NCBI RefSeq assembly: GCF_000516985.1
Contig: NW_006917091.1
Location: 4,609,022 to 4,673,021, forward strand
Source of the DNA: Pestalotiopsis fici W106-1
Lineage: Eukaryota; Ascomycota; Sordariomycetes; Amphisphaeriales; Sporocadaceae
Direction of reading: 5' to 3'
DNA length: 64,000 bases
The notes below the pieces were generated by a model that was not told where the DNA came from, made no database searches, and worked only from the letters and a program-made list of their open reading frames with translations. Positions within the stretch are counted from its first letter, which is position 1. Every line of letters starts with the position of its first letter. Position numbers and translations under genes: made by a program. This document shows positions 24,017 to 34,983 of the stretch, in pieces.

Positions 24017-26419
24017 TTAATTGTAACCACCACCAGATTCAGTGTTCATCCAATCCATGTCGGGACTGAAATCCATGCTGTAGTCTTGGGACGACGGCTG
24101 GGTGAAGCCAGCAGCAGCACTGGGGGTCGTGTCCATATCCACAAAGAATTGGCCGCCCTGAGCGAAATCGGCACGTTTCGGATCAAACAGTACAAAGTCG
24201 TCAGGCATCTGGTTGTGCATTGTCTGACCGCTCATCTGGTCGTTGACATCATACTCGACGAACCCCTCGTCCACCATGGATTCTGCCATCGATGCAGGAG
24301 TGTAGAGCATGGTATTGCCGTGGCCCGCTGGTGAAATATGGGGGACGTTCAGTGCCTGCGGCACAGCCTCCACAGGTGAAGGATAAAAATTGAAGTTATC
24401 CATGGGAAGAACAGTCTTGTCATAGATAGCGGCTGTGGGCGCTGGGATGGTGCCATAATATATATCGCTCAAATCCGTGTTGATGTCATGAAAATCGTTC
24501 AGCTGCTCGCTGAGGTCGGGGCTAAGTCCGCTGAAGGCGGTGAGATGGCCATCAGTCGACGGAGTGTTGTTGTCAACTGGGGACAGGTCCATCGTGAGCT
24601 CTGGTGCATCGAAGGCGAAGATATCATCATTGTTGAATTGATCGCTTGAAGCATAATTGAGGATCATGTCTTGATAAGAATCCATGGTAGGGAATGAATT
24701 CTCAGGTGGTGACATGGCAGAATTACTCTGGCCACTGCTAGGCGTGGGCAGACTAGTAATCATAGGTGTAGGGTGAGCAGAACTGCCAGCCTTACCACCC
24801 TTTCCATTGGTCTTGGTACGAACGTAGCTCCAGCCGTGAGCCTTCTCCATATGTTGCTTGCAGTTTGACTCTCGCTTGGACTTGTAAGGGCATGGCTCAA
24901 AGTGGCACTTGAACATGACTGGGGCGTTGGAGTGCTTGTCATTCTCGTGACGTTCCATTTCCTTTTGTGTCGGCCAACCGAAGTTGTAGTATTTGCAGTC
25001 CTTGTGAGAGCATTTGAAGGGACGCGAATGTGTCTTTTCATGCTTCGTGAGGTCACATGGTCGCTTAAACTCCTTGTTACATCCAGGCTCCTTGCACTTC
25101 TTGGGTGCGAGTTCCTCGGGGGTGGCGTTCTTCTTCCGGCGCGCCATGGAACGCATGATCTCCTCCTCGTCCTCGAGCTGCTCGCTCATGGACCTCTTAA
25201 ACCGAATTGGGGCTTTGCTGTCCTCATCGGCATCTTCAACTGGCAACCCAGTTGCGATGGAGATTGCTTTGCCACTCTTCGTGATGCGTACAAGCTCGGC
25301 TGGTCGGCCAGTGTCGGCAAAACCGCCAGACAGCTTCAACTCATCTGTTCTGAATTGGGAATTAGCATGTCTGAATAGATCATAGACGAGATTGTGGGCA
25401 ACATACGGGTGGACGTCCATCTCATCTAGCTCCTCGCCAGCGGCCTGGCGCTCTCGGCTCTTGCGCAGCTGCTCGGCGTACATCTCGATTGAAGCGACAA
25501 GATCAGTGAAGTAGCCTGGGCTGTAGGGCCGATCGTGAGGTTGAGTTTGTTCTCTGGGGCTCAGGTATTCGACGGTAGCCTGAATACAGAGAATGGATGC
25601 CGTGCAAAAGTCGAGGTACAGGTCGGCTGTCTTTGCTTTTCCCTTCAAGCACAATGCCCGATAAGTATTTCCCCAGATCCCGTTATCTTTCAAAAGCTGA
25701 CTCACCGGTGCCAAATAGGTCAACAAAGTCTTCTCTAAATCTCTGAGACAAACGATTTGCTTCTCTCGCATACGCTTGGGACAATCACGGACGATTGAAT
25801 GAAAGTCCTTGAAAGACTGCCTGGACAGAAGTGGGTTCAAGATGCGCTGTTCAATGCACTGCTGGGCATTGTCGCTCAGTGGCAGCACACCGTCATCTTG
25901 GCCGGCAATGGCTGCAGAGCGAGTGATAGCTGCGACTGTGCCGGATGACTTGGCTTCCTTACCCTCTTGCTTGGATGAAGCGATGGAAGTACCGAGTCCA
26001 CTGTCAGACGCATGCTCTCTTGGAGAGCGACGACGTGGGTTGAAACGGCTTCTGCCCGAGTTCGACATGGTAGCGTCTTTCCCTTCGTGGCAGCTGGTGC
26101 CAACCATGTGGTCGAGTAAGTTCCTTGGGAAGGGGGTGCTCTCGTCACTCAGGTCCGACCACGAGGACTTTATAGATCCAGCCAGAATGCTGTCGACGTT
26201 GCCAATGGTCTGGGCAGCACGGCGGCGGCTTTCATCGATGATAACATCATCCAGATTCGTTTGAGAGCGCCGAGGCAGAGATGGCTTCTGGAAAGTTGTT
26301 GGAGAAGAGTGGAACGTAGCACCCTTCTTAAGGGTGCAGTTGATCGTATTAAGGCTCAGTCCATCAGAGTCCTCGGAAGCGAAACGACTCGCCCGAGACC
26401 TACGAGGGTTGGATGACAT
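24017..26419 (-). CDS. C2H2 zinc-finger transcription factor
   Basis: Intron-free frame of 800 aa if started at the Met at 26419, whose context (GTCAACATGTC) is good; an in-frame Met at 26494 would add 25 residues. The N-terminal half is Ser/Arg-rich with a helical region (about 190-350). A cluster of C2H2 fingers lies at about residues 442-528, including CKEPGCNKEFKRPCDLTKH, a second finger with CSHKDCKYY, and a third with CHFEPCPY and a CKQHMEKAH end. The C-terminal 270 residues are acidic and rich in Asp, Ser, Pro and Asn, as in activation domains. This finger array is widespread in Pezizomycotina regulators, but I cannot name an orthologue. Nuclear DNA binding is inferred from the fingers. 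Confidence 0.88.
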   Translation of the reverse strand: MSSNPRRSRASRFASEDSDGLSLNTINCTLKKGATFHSSPTTFQKPSLPRRSQTNLDDVIIDESRRRAAQTIGNVDSILAGSIKSSWSDLSDESTPFPRNLLDHMVGTSCHEGKDATMSNSGRSRFNPRRRSPREHASDSGLGTSIASSKQEGKEAKSSGTVAAITRSAAIAGQDDGVLPLSDNAQQCIEQRILNPLLSRQSFKDFHSIVRDCPKRMREKQIVCLRDLEKTLLTYLAPVSQLLKDNGIWGNTYRALCLKGKAKTADLYLDFCTASILCIQATVEYLSPREQTQPHDRPYSPGYFTDLVASIEMYAEQLRKSRERQAAGEELDEMDVHPYVAHNLVYDLFRHANSQFRTDELKLSGGFADTGRPAELVRITKSGKAISIATGLPVEDADEDSKAPIRFKRSMSEQLEDEEEIMRSMARRKKNATPEELAPKKCKEPGCNKEFKRPCDLTKHEKTHSRPFKCSHKDCKYYNFGWPTQKEMERHENDKHSNAPVMFKCHFEPCPYKSKRESNCKQHMEKAHGWSYVRTKTNGKGGKAGSSAHPTPMITSLPTPSSGQSNSAMSPPENSFPTMDSYQDMILNYASSDQFNNDDIFAFDAPELTMDLSPVDNNTPSTDGHLTAFSGLSPDLSEQLNDFHDINTDLSDIYYGTIPAPTAAIYDKTVLPMDNFNFYPSPVEAVPQALNVPHISPAGHGNTMLYTPASMAESMVDEGFVEYDVNDQMSGQTMHNQMPDDFVLFDPKRADFAQGGQFFVDMDTTPSAAAGFTQPSSQDYSMDFSPDMDWMNTESGGGYN

Positions 26420-28914
26420 GTTGACCTCCCGTGTGCAAGTGGGGAGCGGGTAGTATATAAGAGAGAGAGGAGAGTAAGAAGATGGGTGGCTCATGTCCTA
26501 TGTCGACTGACGGTACAGGTTAGCACCGTTAAGAAACCCAGAGGTCCAATGGCCGATGAGTCACGCAAGCCAAAGTCCTTCCTCACCGAGACCAGGATAG
26601 TGGCCTCAGGATAGAACTCGGGGTGTGATGTTATAATTGACGAATGGGCATAAGACCATACAAAGTGGAGAGATGACGATTCTGGCTAAGAAGAACAAAA
26701 AGTTCGAGAGCTGTCCTCACTGATTGTGCGAAAAAGACTCGAAGGTAAAGGTGGAAGTGGATGTGGTCGAGGATGAAAGTGGGAGTGGATGTGGTCGAGG
26801 GTGTTTGTTAATCGTGGAAGTTAGGGAAGCAAGCACTGCGCTTTGCCACCGAGGTGGAGGGGGGAAGGCGCAAGCACCGAATGATGAGTGTGGTATGTAC
26901 CTAGTAGTAGTCCTAGCCCTGCGAGGATGGAGATCCAAAGCAGTTTGAAAGCTGTGGATTGTCCTGTGATCCGGGGAAGGCAGTACAGATATCCGAATGG
27001 ATGATGAAAGTGACTGCGAGCGACCAGCGATGAGGATGGACAAGACCGCGTCAACCAAAGTGAAGGTTTTCTTCCTGTTGCTGCACAAGCGACAGACGGT
27101 GACCTGAGACGACGAGGAAGGGCTCAGATCGAAGTGGGAAAAAAAAAAAAAAACCAAGTTGTCGTGGTAGTTTGTCGGGCGACAACGACAAAAGATGCAA
27201 ATGGGCGAGTGCGAGGTAGGTTTGAGAGAGGGAAGACCGTATGTAGGAAAGACGTCGTTCTTGAGTGTCTCGCAGCCCTTCGAGGTTGGCTGCCTAGAAA
27301 AGTGGAGACATTTCTCAGTTTCGACTGAGGCTGTGCCGATTATGTAGGGTGTCAATGTACCTTGCGGGGTACCAATTGTTAGAGGGATTGACTGAGCTGG
27401 AGGAGGATGGCTCAACGCTCGCTTGAGCGGTGTTAGGATTGAGGCGCGCCGAAACCCGCCTGGCACCGTTGTTCTTTTACTGTGTGTATTCCGTACATAA
27501 ATCAATCAGCTTGTCGAATTTGCCATGATATGATTGTCAAAGTGACTACGTATTCCGTACACAGTACACTACGGGTATTGCTAAACAAAGTGTAAGAATT
27601 ACCTAGCTACCTTGAGGACCCTGCATTATACATTACCCGACTAGAGAGTCGTCCAGGAGTTGGCGGCTTCCATACTGCCGAGGATGGACCTATTGATTTC
27701 GTCTGTCTTCACGTCGGCTGCGTTCTGAAGACGCAGTTTCCTAATTTGCCCATTCCGCCAACTATCCACTTTCTGTCTTGACTTTTCAAAAGAAAAGAAA
27801 GAAAAACAGCGTCACCGTCGAATGAAAGACTCACCTCCACTGGGGGGCTGTGTCTGGACCAAAAAGATGCAGTCTATCTGCGTTGGCATTGAATCGGCCC
27901 CCATCACAAACCGTGCAATCCTTGGCGGCTCAGTAGGAAGGAGGTGATAACGCCAGATACTTATTGCAGTGTCACGACCACCCACGTCCTAGGTACCTAG
28001 TGTACGCTACTACAGGTAGAAGCTTAAAAACCCGGTGGCCAGATAAGGTAACGGATCCTAGTTGCTCATCATCTAGGTTGTAGTGAAGCAGTACACTACA
28101 CTACGTTCCTCTTTTCTTAGGAGACGAGATGGAATATTTTCCGCAATCTCGGACGACTACGGATACTTTTGCCCAAGGAGCAAATTTTGCTCGCAATTTT
28201 GCACTTGCATGATATACCCGTATATTATCGAGATTGAAATTCTTGTCGCCGGGTTTTCTCCTTTCTTCTTCTTGGTACTCTGTACGTCTTGCAAGTAGTA
28301 CAATAGCGGTTCGTCCCAAACGACGCAACCCGCGGCCACCGCCGAAGGGTCGGAATCAAATGGAAGAAAGCCTGCAGGGATTGGTGATCGCAGCTGTAAG
28401 ATCGGCGTGGCGTTGGACCGAATGCCAAGCTTTTGACAGGGCTCGCCTGCAATTAATCAGCATGTTTTTAGAAACTGGGCGACCGCTTCATTGGAAATAA
28501 AGCAGCAGTAGGTACATGCAACAGCTGCTACCAATAAAGTCTCCGTCCAAGCCGTCCCAATTAGCTCATCAATTGGCCTCGTGCTTTTCTCACTTTGCTC
28601 CCAGGCGCAGGTACAAGGTATTAGAGTTCCCGAGGTCCGGCTAGGAGAGTCCAAAAGTCCGAAGTTCGTAGTTTTTTTTTTTTTTTTTTTTTCCCCTTCC
28701 ACCTGAGAAATATTTGCACTACCGTCTGCCTCAGTTTTGGCCTACCTGAAAATAATCTGCCGGGTTGATGGTCAAATCAGGTCTTGAGCTTCTCTTGTAT
28801 AGTGTATGCTCAATCCAAATCATCATATCATGGCCTCATGACAGGGTACAGAAAAAGAACCAAATCAGCGGATTCCTGGCTTTGGCACAATTCAACGACT
28901 ACTGAACAGCCTCA
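26420..28914. other. Zinc-finger gene leader and gene-poor DNA
   Basis: Minus-strand DNA upstream of 26419 is pyrimidine-rich for about 1 kb and looks like a long leader and promoter. It leaves an open frame (26717-27505) of low-complexity Ser/Thr/Pro composition that I do not accept as a gene. From 27.5 kb onward the DNA is AT-rich, with a T run at 28672-28692. No gene is supported. Confidence 0.5.
28672..28692. repeat. Poly-T tract, 21 nt
   Basis: An uninterrupted run of 21 T on the + strand in non-coding DNA. Homopolymers of this length are prone to length error in assemblies. Confidence 0.9.
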
Positions 28915-29252
28915 TTAATCCATGCACAAGATACAGGTAGTATGGGAGAGTACATACAGTTCCATTGAGCTGAGCCATCCCTCCCAGACTCTAGTTGCCC
29001 ATGGTGTCCAATCAAAATGTGAGGGAGCAGTCGAGATGGGGTGCTCATTGTGGATACGACGCGATCCTTCCAAGTGCTTGGCCCCAAAGTCCCATGCAGC
29101 GCCAGCGAAAACAGCCCAGAACGGATATCTGCCATCTGAGCATTATTGGACAGATTCTGCTATGCACAGTACTGGCTCAGTGTCAGTTGTGACTGTCGTG
29201 TATCATCAACCTGCGACAGAAGAGCAATCGAGTCATATCAGGATATCATGAC
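28915..29252 (-). pseudogene. Coding-like fragment, Trp-rich, family unknown
   Basis: One minus-strand frame from about 29125 to the TAA at 28915 encodes a protein-like segment with five Trp and segments such as YPFWAVFAGAAWDFGAKH and FDWTPWATRVWEGWL. An ATG at 29252 followed by a GTTGAT donor, a CAACTGAC branch-like site and a GGCAG acceptor could give a short two-exon reading (MTRLLFCR joined to RYPFW). A strong GTATGT near the end of the segment could be a donor to a short last exon. It may be a small gene or the remnant of a larger one. I do not recognise it; the boundaries are guesses. Confidence 0.25.
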
Positions 29253-31292
29253 ATGCCGGCCTCAAGTCTGCATACTACTCAAGCATTGCCAAGAACACAA
29301 ATGTGCTTACATTTCCGTGCTAGGGAGTGTGCAGATTGTAGTAGTAAGTATTCAATTGTGACAAATGGACACATTCAAGGCACGCTTTCGAGATCGATTG
29401 GCTGACATGCCCAGTCAATAATACATCATTTTCAAAGAAGAATCATCATACGCATGAAATAGGGGTCTAGCATTTCTATTCAGTCGTTTCAACTCATATC
29501 GATATGTACCCATTTCTTCCAATTCCATATCCACACCCGACATCACCAGTGACTGTGCTTTCACTCCACAGGTGAAGCTAAGAAAATAGAGTGCGAGACA
29601 TTGGTTTTAGTATCAGTGGGGGTAGCTGAATCACCTATTGTTTTTCTGGGCATATTCCAACAAATCGGGTGCCAGTTAGGCCAGTCAGTGCCCCTTCTGG
29701 CCGAGTTGACTCACTGAGGACCACCTCCAAAAAGAAGCGTGCAGGACAAGTGGGCACGACGGACCGTCAGCAAATGTGGGGTTTCGATTGAAGATCGGCA
29801 TTCTCCTCGAATCCTACTGCACTGCCGTTTCACTCTGTCAATGCCGACAAAACCGATGGCGAAAAGAGCGAGGCAGAGAACAGATATGAGAGAGACAGAG
29901 AGAGAGGACAGATGGTTAATGGCAACACGAAAAATAAGTCAGCATCGATATCCCATATCTTCCCCAGGACCAAGTTGGAATTGGTTCCCCGGGTAGACAC
30001 GTACGCATGTCTTGAGCCGCCCCGTCTACTGTGTACACAGGTATAATGTGTTACAGACCAACAACACGTCACTCTGCCGCGGGATGGGGACGCGCAGATG
30101 CTTAAGTAAAATCAAAGAATGGTGTTGCGACGGGTGGTCAGCCCTACCACCAGTATGTACACGTCTCGCAGACCGTTTCGACTCTCTGAGGTCTCGACGA
30201 TGTTTCACCTGGCCAATCGGGTTCCAGTAAATCTAGAAGCCTTCAGTCACCCCACGACTGCATTCGCGTCCTGCCCCGCCCTTGCCAACCGGCTGCTACT
30301 CCACAACCCTCTTCTAGGTATACAACTTTTATAACAAGATGATTGCACAATGTGTCTCCCCCCCCCCCCCCCCCCCCCCGCCGTCTCAATCTGGGCCTTT
30401 TGTTGTTGCCTGAGAGGTCCAATCAGGTAGACAAATTTCTGATGTGGTTGCTTCACCGAAGATGTAGTCGAGGGTGTAAGTGCCGAGAACGGCTGGGGAT
30501 GATGGAGCAGCGTAGAAGGATCACAGCACAAGGCAAGGGAGAGGTGAAAAATCTCCCGACTAGTCCTACAGAGATTAAGTTGCATGCAGGCTTAGTCATG
30601 TCATGGTCTATTTAATTAATGCCTAATTAAGATCAATCTTGCTTGTGCCTTAAGAGACCAGTGCTCAAGTATATGGTTGAGCTTCCAGATGTTTAGTACA
30701 TGAAGCGGATGTTATTGATCTATCACTTGACTTTGACACTGACAAGATATTGAGCCCACGTAGTGTATATAGACTACACTGAGCACCGCTAGTGTTTAGA
30801 GTAACAGCTTTTCTTGCTCCATACGATAGTTCGGCAGGTAACTGCGAGAACTAGCAATTCTTGCGTGCGAAGGAAAGAAAGAGTAGATCTCAAACGCGTT
30901 TCTTACTGTGAGTGCAATCAATATCTTGCCTATCACGGGCCATTTCATGTTGCTGGAAAACGATGAAGTCAATTCTGAGCCACGCCAACATTTCTATAGT
31001 TCAAGAATGGCTATTCCTTCTACTAAGAGCACAATATTCGTCTTGTTTTGAAGAGAAAGCTCCAGCTTCTCCACAAAACGATTTGGGTGACGCTTTGTGA
31101 CTTTGAAAACAATCAATTGACTCAAATACCTTTGGCCGTGTCATAGTATTCGTGGTCTTGACATGACTGAATTTGTCGTCTCACCAACACTCACATGTAC
31201 TTGTCTTGACTCATATAGAATTGATGTTCAAATATTATACAGTCTAGATTGTTTTGATGTTTTCTTTTGGTTTCTAATTTACCTACGGCATT
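29253..31292. other. Gene-poor region
   Basis: AT-rich with short open frames on both strands, none with splice support. It contains a 22-nt C run at 30358-30379. Confidence 0.5.
30358..30379. repeat. Poly-C tract, 22 nt
   Basis: An unbroken run of 22 C on the + strand, unusual for its length. It lies in non-coding DNA. Confidence 0.9.
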
Positions 31293-31873
31293 TCACCTGC
31301 CAGCAGGCCAGGACTGATAGCCAGAGTAATTCTGCTGTGTAAGCGGCGACACCTCCCGGGGCGAAACCTTGTAGTTCCTAAAGCTGGGCGAGTCACCATC
31401 CTCACTGCCAAACTCGGAGACACCATTACTGTCCCGGCGCGGGTAATTCCGAGGTACACTGGCATCGTAGAACTGGGCGCTCTGGGCCTCGGGGATGTAA
31501 TGAGGTGCCTTTTGCACAATGACTGGCCGGTAGGTCTGGTGATGTGCTACTGTGATAGGCTCCGGCTTGCGTGCTCGCCTCGATGACACCGGAGGCCCCA
31601 TGCTCATGGGCTGCTGGGGTCGATACTGAGCTGCCGCAGCAGGCTGATGCCTGGCTGGGCGGACCTGACTGCCCATTTGTGTTGTGTTGTTTGGTGCTGG
31701 CCAGTTGCTGCTGTTGTAAGATCTTTGTTGTTGTAATCTCCTGCAAGGATCGTGATAAGTATATAAGTTACTGCCAAGGCATTAAAGCCCAGTACAGGAT
31801 TAACCTACGAGCTGCTGCTGCTGCTGTTGAAGCGGTTCTGGTTTTGTCTTTGGCCATGATTTGCTTCCGCCAT
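31293..31873 (-). CDS. Small Gln/Ser/Pro-rich protein, function unknown
   Basis: Two exons, 31873-31809 and 31740-31293, give 170 aa. The intron (GTAGGT donor, TTGCAG acceptor, 68 nt) splits a Ser codon at the end of a run of AGC codons, and the frame stays open across the join, which supports the model. Residues 1-21 are polar (MAEANHGQRQNQNRFN then Ser repeats). The middle is basic and rich in Gln and Pro. The C-terminal third is rich in Ser, Tyr and Arg (PRNYPRRDSNG, FRNYKVSPREV) and looks disordered. There is no signal peptide, membrane span or known domain. The frame is also open upstream of the chosen Met, so the true start may be further left on the minus strand. Confidence 0.6.
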
Positions 31874-33137
31874 TTCAACGCATTGCATGCAAATGGCGGG
31901 ACTTTGGACATGAGTATGTACTAGGCCCTCACAACTGCCACTACCGAAGCATGCGAAGAGACAAGAGTCGCTAGAGTGATCGGCGAATGCACACTTCTTT
32001 AACACCTTTACTTTGTGTGCCTCGACGTAGTGACACTGCCTATAAGTGGTGATTTCGACTGAACAATAATATCTATGTCAGTAGATGGAAGGAGTATTTG
32101 ATTATTGTTGGAAGATATTGCCCCGAGAATCTCTTACCTATACACATGGTATATTTGGTGCTGGTCTATATCCGGTATCCTGTTTCTTGTTCTTTGGTTT
32201 TGGGATTATATGAATTGCTCTCAGTATTCCAGCGATCGTGATAATTCCTTAAACAATAGAGAATGGACAGAATCTGTACCAGACAGACTCAAACAAGTTA
32301 TAATGCTGCTCTGCAGTGTCTAGAATGAATGTGAATATGGTATGTTCGTGTTGACTTTAGCTGACTCCTCGGGACTCTCCTCGAGTCCCATTTTTGGGTA
32401 CATGACTATTTAAGCCCAGTGTAAACATCTTTGTCTTGACCTGTCAAAGACCGGTGACAGTGCCGCTGAGATTCTGCTTTGTTACTGATGTTTTGATGGC
32501 CTTTCATCGTGGGTGGCTGAGTGAAGCACACGATAAAGAAGTTCATGTGGCGTTGGATTTTGAGAAGCACAAGTATATACTAGCATAACTCAAGCATATG
32601 ATTTATAGACTCTGGATATTTCTCAAGCACCATTTTCAATGGATTCAAGCTTTCTGTTTCTACCGAAAATATAATCAATCGTGTTCATAATGTTTGTGTA
32701 TCAAAAGAGTTGTGTTTCTTACTTTCTGATATACGATTTAGTATCTGACCGAAATTGTCATCTCATAATCATGAGCTTTTCGTTTCTTTCCCTTTTTTCT
32801 TTTCCAGATAGCACCAGTATTTGTATGACAGGCAAATCCATTTTGTGACATACACCGCAAAAATGATCATGATGAACAAAGAAAAATAATCACAGGCAAT
32901 AATATTTCACGCCTAGCCAACAATCTGACCAAAGATTCTTTGTCTCCTTTTTTTCCCCTCAAATAGTCCAGAGAACAATGACGCGACCGCTGCAAGCAGA
33001 GTCATCATTCTCTGGAGGAATCAGAGTTTAACGCATCTAATCTCCTAAACTACACGTAACCACCAGTCCAAATATTCTTGTCTTCCAAGTCACATAGAAG
33101 CTTCACAGAAGAATAGGAACGAAATTTTTCATCCACT
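31874..33137. other. Divergent intergenic region
   Basis: AT-rich DNA between two genes read in opposite directions. No gene is seen; it probably holds both promoters. Confidence 0.55.
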
Positions 33138-34983
33138 ATGGATCTGCTTGACAAAATCATTACCGTGGATCTGCTCGACAGAGTAGAGCTCATCTTTACC
33201 CATGATCTGGTCCCCATCATTGCCATCTCCGTAGCCACTTATGCCTTTGCCTGTTGGCGGGATCTTCAATCGACCAAGAAGACAGCAGTCGCCAACAGAG
33301 TGCGCCGACCAGGCAAGAGCTGGCGGGTACAGGAGCAAGTCCTCCGCGGCCGGGCGAACCACGACCAGAACAAGAACACCAAAGGCGCGGTTCACATTGG
33401 AGGGGAGCCATTGCGTCAGGTCAGTGTGCTCCATGACCGAGCCATGCACCTGTTTGGCGAGGTCGGCAAGGAGTGGAAGGACGACACCAAGACCGAGGAA
33501 ATTGCACCACAATCAGTCACTGGTCCTACTGCAGCGACGCCCAGCGTGGGTAAGTAGGACGTCTCGACCCCCTTCGATCGATATGCACCTACGACATACA
33601 TACCATGTCATGTGTGTATATACCAGAGAGTCAATGCTAAGTGATGGGCACAGAGTCGGAAGAAAAAGAAGATATAGTGGAGGATGAGTTGGGAAATGAT
33701 AGTTCAGGTGAAGAGGTCCCAAAAGACCCTCAGCTGGGAGAACATAGTCCAAGTGATAGAGAATTACAGGATGATCAGGACCAGCCTGAAACTATAGAAG
33801 AGGAGGGTGGAGAAGGCCGAGGTGAGAGAAGTTTCTCAAATACACAATCATTTAACAAACTGAGTTCTTGTTCATTGACTTTTTCCCATTGTGAAGAGCT
33901 TGCCATCGATACCGAACTTGGATTATTCCAATCTGCCCGACCCAGAGTGAGCGCCTACATAGATAAGGGCAGAGAACATTTGCGTAAAGCCGGATCCTGG
34001 TTCGGCCTGCCCGAGCCTCACTCACCGCTCAATGTTTTGAGAAAAGCATCACGTCTCGAATGGGCTTTGTTCATGGGTCTCAAAGACGTTACAAAGTCTG
34101 GGGTCATGTCTTCAGCTGACACCATTGCGGAGAGGGTCAAGCCAAGCCCTCAAGCCGACCTGGGCCGCAGAGCTGCCTTTGCTCATCTCGATAGTCTTGA
34201 CTGGGAGGAGGTGCTGCGCGCCAATGCCTACCGTATGGATGAGAAGGAGTACTATTCCCTCGAAGATTCCATCATGGCTTTCTTGGGTTATCAGGGGCCA
34301 ACAAAATTTCCTCAGAGGTAAGCCGTGCCAGAGACTGGAATGTAAGGCAGTAACATTGGCCTGATCTCTGCAGACCTGTCACGAAGCAAAGAACTTGGCC
34401 GACACCACGGGAGAGGTTTGCTGAGGGCAAACGCCGACGCTCGAGCCTGATGTCTACTCTTACGGAGGAAGATATTGATGACGGTGTGCCATCCATGTCC
34501 ACAAGTTTACGAATCATACATGACTAAACAACAGTAGATATCTTATTAGACGATTTGGAAGAAACTCCAGCGGCCATTTGGGAGGAGCACATCTCCGTTG
34601 TGAAGAAAAGAAACGAATCCAACCAAGAGACCTGGTTATCGCGAGACGAGAAGTATAAGCTCCGAAGCAGGAGACTTGGTCTTTTGCGGATGGTCCAGGA
34701 GGAGCGGGTGCAGGAGGCCCAGGGCGAACTCGGCAAGGAAAAAGGCGAAACGCTGGCCCTGCTCACGCAGGCCGACAACATTGCACGCCTGGCCCGTAAG
34801 CATGTCAACTTTTTGAATCATGCGTACGGCAAGGCCCTCGAAAGAGAAAGCATGTCGGACGACAACATCCGGTACTGGGAGAATTTCGGAACGGGCCACG
34901 AAATGGACCATTTTCCAGAAGAGTTGCGCAAGCGGATTTTGCGAGATGATCTCGATCGCAAGAGACGGTTCCGGTCAACATAA
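33138..34983 (+). CDS. Single-pass membrane protein with acidic region, function unknown
   Basis: I do not recognise the family. Four exons, 33138-33549, 33654-34317, 34374-34483 and 34535-34983, keep one frame and give 544 aa. Donors are GTAAGT, GTAAGC and GTGTGC, and the acceptors are CAG. An N-terminal hydrophobic segment (about 20-40, LVPIIAISVATYAFACW) could be a membrane anchor. Next come a basic region, a strongly acidic stretch (about 140-195), a helical middle part (SRLEWALFMGLKDV, LDWEEVLRANAYRMDEKEYY) and a Glu/Lys/Arg-rich C-terminus that may form a coiled coil. In exon 2, 33822-33896 (75 nt, GTGAGA to AAG) may be a further in-frame intron, which would shorten the protein by 25 residues. 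Neighbours give no clue to its role. Confidence 0.72.

Noticed and set aside
26717..27505. 262-codon minus-strand frame upstream of the zinc-finger gene
   Set aside because: Ser/Thr/Pro-rich composition from a pyrimidine-rich leader, with no recognisable domain; more likely leader and promoter.
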